This document shows positions 59,819 through 64,000 of a stretch of DNA of 64,000 nucleotides, piece by piece. Source of the DNA: Bradyrhizobium sp. WSM1417 (GTDB lineage Bacteria > Pseudomonadota > Alphaproteobacteria > Rhizobiales > Xanthobacteraceae). Both the position numbers and the translations under genes were made by a program. The number at the start of each line of letters is the position of its first letter. Position 1 is the stretch's first letter. Under the pieces are notes generated by a model. It saw nothing but the letters and a program-made list of their open reading frames with translations, was not told the origin of the DNA and did no database searches. The stretch is taken from contig NZ_KI911783.1 in assembly GCF_000515415.1 (NCBI RefSeq), positions 5,381,831 to 5,445,830 on the forward strand, read 5' to 3'.

Positions 59819-60568
59819 ATGACGGATACGTCGCAGGCGGCCGACAAGGCCAAGATCCACGAGGGCAAGGAAGCCGACCATCATCCCTATTTCCGCCCGC
59901 GGGATGCGGCGACACTGATCCTGGTCGATCGCAGCGGAGCCATTCCAAAGGTCCTGGTCGGCAAGCGCCACGACAACGTGGTGTTCATGCCCGGAAAGTT
60001 CGTTTTCCCCGGCGGCCGTGTCGATAAGGACGATTATCGCGTGCCGTGCGCCGCGCCTGTAACCGCCGAGCTGGAAGCCAATCTCGCCAAGGGCAGTCCG
60101 AAGACGCCGGCCTCGCGTGCAAAATCGCTGGCGATTGCCGCGATCCGCGAGGCCTGCGAGGAGACCGGCCTCTGTCTGGGGCGCAAGGCTGAGGGCAAGG
60201 CGAAACTCGAAGGCGCCTGGAAGCCGTTCGCGGATGCGGGCCTGTTGCCCGATCCCTCCAGCCTGTTCCTGATCGCGCGCGCGATCACCCCGCCCGGCCG
60301 CGTCAAGCGGTTCGACACGCGCTTCTTCACGGCGGACGCCTCCGCGATCGCCCATCGCGTTGAGGGCGTGATCCATGCCGATGCCGAACTTGTCGAGCTG
60401 GTCTGGGTCGAGCTCGGCTCAAAGCCGCTCGCCGACCTGCATCCGATGACACGCAACGTGCTCAACGAGCTCGACGCGCGCCTCGCCACCGGCCCGCTCC
60501 GCCATGATGCACCGGTGCCGTTCTTCCACTTCTACGGCGGCAAGATGCAGAAGGATATTTTGAGCTGA
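59819..60568 (+). CDS. Nudix hydrolase with split Nudix box
   Basis: A 249-residue protein from ATG 59819, with GAGG 5 nt upstream. GKFVFPGGRVDKDDYRV begins the Nudix region, but REACEETGLCLG, the second half of the G-x5-E-x7-R-E-U-x-E-E-x-G-U box, lies about 40 residues further on. An insertion inside the box is a feature of NUDT19-type hydrolases, which cleave CoA derivatives in peroxisomes; the bacterial substrate is unknown. The Glu residues of REACEETG that hold the metal are present. It follows DUF983 by 33 bp. Confidence 0.82.
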   Translation: MTDTSQAADKAKIHEGKEADHHPYFRPRDAATLILVDRSGAIPKVLVGKRHDNVVFMPGKFVFPGGRVDKDDYRVPCAAPVTAELEANLAKGSPKTPASRAKSLAIAAIREACEETGLCLGRKAEGKAKLEGAWKPFADAGLLPDPSSLFLIARAITPPGRVKRFDTRFFTADASAIAHRVEGVIHADAELVELVWVELGSKPLADLHPMTRNVLNELDARLATGPLRHDAPVPFFHFYGGKMQKDILS

Positions 60569-60727
60569 TCCGTCCTTCCGGCTCGCGCCTTGCTGCGCGC
60601 GCCGCGGATGACGCGAATGTGCTGAGAGCGCATCGAAAAACAAAATAATCTTCCCGCCTCCCCCGATGGCGGAGTTCCGCGGCATGCCTATGTCTTTCCG
60701 AACGACACCAAAAACGGATACCGGGCG

Positions 60728-62053
60728 ATGGCACAACGGCAACTCAAGCTTGGCGCGTTCATGCGCCCGATCAGCATCCACACCGGCGCCTGGCGCTATC
60801 CCGGGGCCTGGCCCGACGCCAATTTCAACTTCGGCCACATCAAGACGCTGATCCAGAAGCTCGAGGCCGGCAAGTTCGACGCCTTCTTCATGGCCGATCA
60901 CCTCGCCGTCCTGAATATGCCGGTCAATGCGCTCAAGCGCAGCCACACGGTCACGTCGTTCGAGCCATTCACGCTGTTGTCGGCGCTCTCGGCCGTCACC
61001 GAGCGGATCGGCCTGATCGCGACGGGCTCGACCACGTTCGACGAGCCCTATCACGTCGCACGGCGCTTCGCCTCGCTCGACCATCTCAGCGGCGGCCGTG
61101 CGGGCTGGAACATCGTCACCACCTCGAACCCGGATGCAGCGCTGAATTTCGGTCTCGACGACCACATGGAGCACGCCGAGCGCTACAAGCGCGCCCGCGA
61201 GTTCTACGACGTCGTCACGGGCCTGTGGGATTCCTTTGCCGACGACGCCTTCGTGCGCGATGTCGACAGCGGCGTGTTCGTCGATCCCGCCAAGATGCAT
61301 GTGCTCGACCATCACGGCAAATATCTGAAGGTGCGCGGTCCTCTCAACATTGCCCGCCCGGTCCAGGGCTGGCCGGTGATCGTGCAGGCCGGCGCCTCCG
61401 AGGACGGCAGGCAGCTCGCGGCAGAGACCGCGGAGGCCGTCTTCACCGGCGGCGGCAGTCTTGCCGATAGCCAGAAACTCTATGCCGACATCAAGGGCCG
61501 CATGGAGAAGGTCGGCCGCGACCCTGAACACCTCAAGATCCTGCCCGGCGCCTTCGTCGTGGTCGGCGACAGCGTCGATGAAGCCAAGGAAAAGCGCGCG
61601 CTGCTCGACAGCCGCGTGCACTACGACAGCGCCATCGCCTCGCTCTCGGTCGTGCTCGGCACGGATGCCTCCGGCTTCGATCCGGATGGACCGCTTCCCG
61701 AAATCCCCGAGACCAATGCCAGCAAGAGCGGCCGCCAGCGCATGGTCGACCTCGCTGCCCGCGACAAGCTCACCGTGCGCCAGCTCGCCCAACGCGTCGG
61801 CGGCTATGGCGGGCTGTCCTTCGTCGGCACGGCCAAAACCATCGCCGACCAGATGGAGGAATGGCTGGTCGGGCGCGGCTCCGACGGCTTCAACATCATG
61901 TTCCCGTTCCTGCCCGGCGGCCTCGACGATTTCGTCGACAAGGTGGTCCCGGAGCTGCAGCGCCGCGGGATTTTCCGGAAAGAGTACGAAGGGCCCACTT
62001 TGAGGGAGAATCTCGAGCTGCCGCGGCCTAAAAACCGGTTCTTCGAGGCCTGA
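60728..62053 (+). CDS. LLM-class flavin-dependent monooxygenase (NtaA/SnaA/DszA type)
   Basis: Protein of 441 residues. LKLGAFMRPISIHTGAWRYPGAWPDANFNF is the start typical of the nitrilotriacetate/dibenzothiophene sulfone monooxygenase group. LDHLSGGRAGWNIVTTSNPDAALNFG and QAGASEDGRQLAAETAEAVFTGG follow, the FMN-binding regions, and GLSFVGTAKTIADQMEEWL closes the barrel. These enzymes take FMNH2 from a separate reductase. The substrate (aminopolycarboxylate, sulfonate or similar) is unknown and no reductase gene is adjacent. It is the accessory gene between the Nudix gene and rpmG. Confidence 0.87.
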   Translation: MAQRQLKLGAFMRPISIHTGAWRYPGAWPDANFNFGHIKTLIQKLEAGKFDAFFMADHLAVLNMPVNALKRSHTVTSFEPFTLLSALSAVTERIGLIATGSTTFDEPYHVARRFASLDHLSGGRAGWNIVTTSNPDAALNFGLDDHMEHAERYKRAREFYDVVTGLWDSFADDAFVRDVDSGVFVDPAKMHVLDHHGKYLKVRGPLNIARPVQGWPVIVQAGASEDGRQLAAETAEAVFTGGGSLADSQKLYADIKGRMEKVGRDPEHLKILPGAFVVVGDSVDEAKEKRALLDSRVHYDSAIASLSVVLGTDASGFDPDGPLPEIPETNASKSGRQRMVDLAARDKLTVRQLAQRVGGYGGLSFVGTAKTIADQMEEWLVGRGSDGFNIMFPFLPGGLDDFVDKVVPELQRRGIFRKEYEGPTLRENLELPRPKNRFFEA

Positions 62054-62177
62054 TCGGGCCGATTTGGATGCTTTTCGAGCCCTAAAATCTTGACATCAGG
62101 CCGTTTCTGGCTAGGTTGCCGGCCAACGCGGGCCATTTGGCCGGCTCCAGATTCCCTTCATTCCTGAGGTTCTGAAC

Positions 62178-62345
62178 ATGGCCAAAGCGGTCACCATCAA
62201 GGTCAAGCTCGTGTCCTCGGCCGACACCGGCTTCTACTACGTCGCCAAGAAGAATTCGCGCACCATGACCGACAAGCTGGTCAAGAAGAAGTACGACCCC
62301 GTCGCGCGCAAGCACGTTGAATTCCGCGAAGCCAAGATCAAGTAA
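62178..62345 (+). CDS. rpmG: 50S ribosomal protein L33
   Basis: A 55-residue protein beginning [20 protein letters not shown] and ending FREAKIK, close to the alphaproteobacterial L33 without the zinc cysteines. ATG 62178 and TAA 62343-62345 give the standard length. A strong rho-independent terminator lies 25 bp downstream. It is the last gene of the conserved topA-rnr-rpmG stretch, although the LLM gene splits it here. Confidence 0.95.
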   Translation: MAKAVTIKVKLVSSADTGFYYVAKKNSRTMTDKLVKKKYDPVARKHVEFREAKIK

Positions 62346-62370
62346 GATTGCGGAACGTAGAAGACTTTTG

Positions 62371-62399
62371 CGGGGCCCTTTCGGGCCCCGTTTTATTTT
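62371..62399 (+). terminator. Rho-independent terminator of rpmG
   Basis: CGGGGCCC (62371-62378) and GGGCCCCG (62383-62390) form a perfect 8-bp stem with a TTTC loop, followed by TTTTATTTT. It is a strong terminator on the plus strand. A near copy with GTG in place of TTTC occurs near 63.25 kb. Confidence 0.92.
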
Positions 62400-62598
62400 G
62401 GCTCCCTCTCTCGTGTCCCGGACGCGCTGCAGCGCCCAGTGGACGTGACGCTACGCTGCGACCTGGGCACGAGGGCTGAGCTCGGCGCAACGAGCCATCG
62501 CCAGATTTTCTTCAACCCTCGGTTGCTCACTCCCGAATGTATGTTACCGTGCACTTACCGGGGCGGAATGTCCGTCCCGGCTTTGGAAGGACATGGTC

Positions 62599-63152
62599 AT
62601 GAGATTCTCATCAAGCCTTGTCGTGCCTTCAGCCGTCGCTGCCTTGTCAACAATCTTGCTGTGCGCGCCGGCAGCGTCGCAAATCCCAACCGGCCCCGCC
62701 GCCACGATTCCTCCCGTCACGGTCGACGCGCCGAAACAGGTGGCAAGGCCGCACGTATCGGAGCGAGGAGCAAACACAATTGCGCCGCGTCGGACTGCGC
62801 CAACAGCTCGAACCTCCACCGCGCGAACGCCTTCGTATGCGCCGGGTTCTGTGATGGGGAGGATTGCCAGCCTGGAGAAAGTCGCCAGCAGCTGCAACGG
62901 TGGCTGTGCATCAAGCTTCCCAAGTGGCAAGGATCCCTGGGTTGGATGCAGCCTGTCGGGCGGCAACATAGACTACGGACCTTCTCGCCAACCTGCCGAG
63001 ACACCATCACCCACAAATCCTACCTGGGTTGCGTCGAAACCAGGACGTTCCTCGGCGACAACCGAAACAAGGCCCACTGGTTGTGCAGCAGCCTGGCCGC
63101 CGGCAACAGGTTTGAGGTCGCCGATCTCAAGCGGTCAGCACGCACGCGTTAG
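62599..63152 (+). pseudogene. Secreted Cys-rich small protein, frameshifted
   Basis: Start ATG 62599 has GGAAGG 8 nt upstream. A signal peptide (RFSSSLVVPSAVAALSTILLCAPAASQ) and a Pro/Thr-rich linker lead to CNGGCASSFPSGKDPWVGCSLSGGNID. After that the first frame loses sense, while the next frame continues plausibly with SPTCRDTITHKSYLGCVETRTFLGDNRNKAHWLCSSLAAGNRFEVADLK to the stop at 63152. A one-base change near 62.98 kb links them into about 185 residues with six or more cysteines. Family is not recognised. Confidence 0.55.
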
Positions 63153-63632
63153 TCCATGCTGCCAGCTGGCGCGCGCGAGCACGTCGGATTCAGCGAAGCC
63201 AAGACCAAACAAGATCGCGAGATGGACTACAAACTTTCGACGGGGCCCTGTGGGCCCCGTTTCGAGCGCTCTCGTGTCCGGGGCGCGCTGCAACGCGTAA
63301 GCGTTGCTGCGCGCACCGCTGAAGAAGCGCTGCGCTGCGTCCGGGGCACGATGGGCCAGAAACGGAAAGTGGCAGTCCCGCTTCGGCTGATCACCGCCAG
63401 ACGATCGGGGCGCTCCAACTGCAACCGTTTCTTCGATGATCTTCAGTTGCCCGTTTTCGCTGGTCAGTATGGATGAGTAATAACCGCGAAACGGACGGTC
63501 TCCGACCTTGGCCTCCCACGTTCCAGCGTTGAGGCCGAAGGCGCCTTCGGTGCAAGAGAGGTGATATCGCTCGGTTCCGTTCGACACCCAGCGTTGCGGC
63601 ACCTCAATAAGCGACCCCAAATAAGTCCTGTG
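63153..63632. other. Non-coding region with second terminator-repeat module and ORF remnants
   Basis: At 63240-63259 the sequence CGGGGCCCTGTGGGCCCCG forms a hairpin like the rpmG terminator, and it is followed by the same CTCTCGTGTCC and GCGCTGCAACGC text found at 62.41 kb. On the minus strand 63390-63620 there is an open frame (TERYHLSCTEGAFGLNAGTWEAKVGDRPFRGYY) that looks like the end of an unknown protein running into the repeat, but it has no credible start. Confidence 0.45.
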
Positions 63633-64000
63633 CTAAACCTGCGCTTCCGCTTTCGTACCCTGGCCATTTCGAACCAGACGCGCCTCCGTTCCCGCCAAAA
63701 GCCTTTGGATGTTGGCACGATGGCGGATGATCACGTAGAGGCCGCCTCCGATCACCAGCAACCGATACGGCAATGGGTGCTCGACCGCGTAGACAAGAAC
63801 GATTGCCGTCGACGCCGCGAGCATCGAGCTCAAGGAAACGATCCGGGTCATAGCCAGCACGAAGCCAAAGGCGGCTGCAGCCCCCAATCCCACGGGCCAG
63901 GACATCGCCAGCAACACACCGAGTCCGGCGGCAGCCGACTTACCGCCCGTGAAGTTCAGCCAGATCGATCGGCTATGTCCCAACAGCACGGCAATTCCGG
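63633..64000 (-). CDS. Second PlsY-like glycerol-3-phosphate acyltransferase, C-terminal part (5' end outside window)
   Basis: The frame enters from the right edge and ends at TAG 63633, leaving about 120 residues. HSRSIWLNFTGGKSAAAGLGVLL matches the PlsY motif [16 protein letters not shown], and RHRANIQRLLAGTEARL matches the end motif [19 protein letters not shown]. Several membrane segments lie between. It is a paralogue of the plsY at 45.6 kb. The N-terminal S-G-N-x-G-A-T-N motif is outside the window. Confidence 0.8.
   Translation of the reverse strand, partial: GIAVLLGHSRSIWLNFTGGKSAAAGLGVLLAMSWPVGLGAAAAFGFVLAMTRIVSLSSMLAASTAIVLVYAVEHPLPYRLLVIGGGLYVIIRHRANIQRLLAGTEARLVRNGQGTKAEAQV

Noticed and set aside
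63135..63620. 161-codon minus-strand frame in the last intergenic region
   Set aside because: Its C-terminal half is translated repeat; the N-terminal half may be a remnant but has no credible start. Kept only as a note in the intergenic entry.

Overview
The window looks like chromosome from an alphaproteobacterium of the Bradyrhizobium group. This rests on high G+C, on gene orders I recognise from that group (relA-pdxJ-acpS-lepB-rnc-era-recO-parC; gatC-gatA-gatB with small genes in between; pyrB-pyrC-plsY; topA-rnr-DUF983-Nudix-rpmG), on a Porin_2-type outer membrane porin, and on several dispersed palindromic repeats of the kind that litter Bradyrhizobium genomes. The genus assignment is inference from memory; no database was searched. 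Most of the window is housekeeping DNA, with accessory or decaying patches between the conserved operons.

Layout. 1-2.5 kb: tail of a PAP2-family gene, then a long non-coding dispersed repeat interrupted by a complete IS30-family element with matching terminal inverted repeats and a 3-bp target duplication. 2.6-7.7 kb: YeeE/YedE transporter, GMC oxidoreductase, parC. 7.8-16.3 kb, minus strand: small secreted protein, recO, membrane protein, era, rnc, lepB, acpS, pdxJ, relA/spoT and rpoZ, i.e. replication/repair, translation, secretion, lipid, cofactor and stringent-response functions. 16.6-20.4 kb: an overlapping NYN-nuclease/uracil-DNA glycosylase pair facing a peroxiredoxin-smpB-mscL-dapA run. 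20.6-26 kb: Slt-type lytic transglycosylase, YkgJ-like metal-cluster protein, porin. 26.4-29.2 kb: glycosyltransferase-41 pseudogene, tRNA-Ser(GCT), Sel1-like protein, repeats, a 32-residue histone-like protein. 29.7-33.5 kb: gatCAB with two small genes interleaved. 33.6-43 kb: two nitronate-monooxygenase-like genes with a LysR regulator, ruvX, an AEC transporter, a CPBP protease, an AidB-like acyl-CoA dehydrogenase, a VanX-like dipeptidase and a frameshifted caspase-domain gene. 43.2-46.1 kb: pyrB-pyrC-plsY, where PyrC lacks the metal-binding HxH. 46.3-54 kb: patatin, amidase, a dprA with an internal deletion, and two HxlR/oxidoreductase pairs with clear operator-like dyads. 54.2-62.4 kb: topA, rnr, DUF983, Nudix, LLM monooxygenase, rpmG. 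62.4-64 kb: a frameshifted secreted protein between two copies of a terminator-plus-repeat module, and the C-terminal part of a second plsY.

I did not find an obviously new multi-gene system. The observations most worth a second look are the dprA deletion, the metal-site loss in PyrC, the extended operator between the SDR and HxlR genes with a decayed HxlR copy nearby, the Nudix box split by an insertion, the duplicated terminator module at 62.4/63.2 kb, and the precise IS30 insertion into a dispersed repeat.
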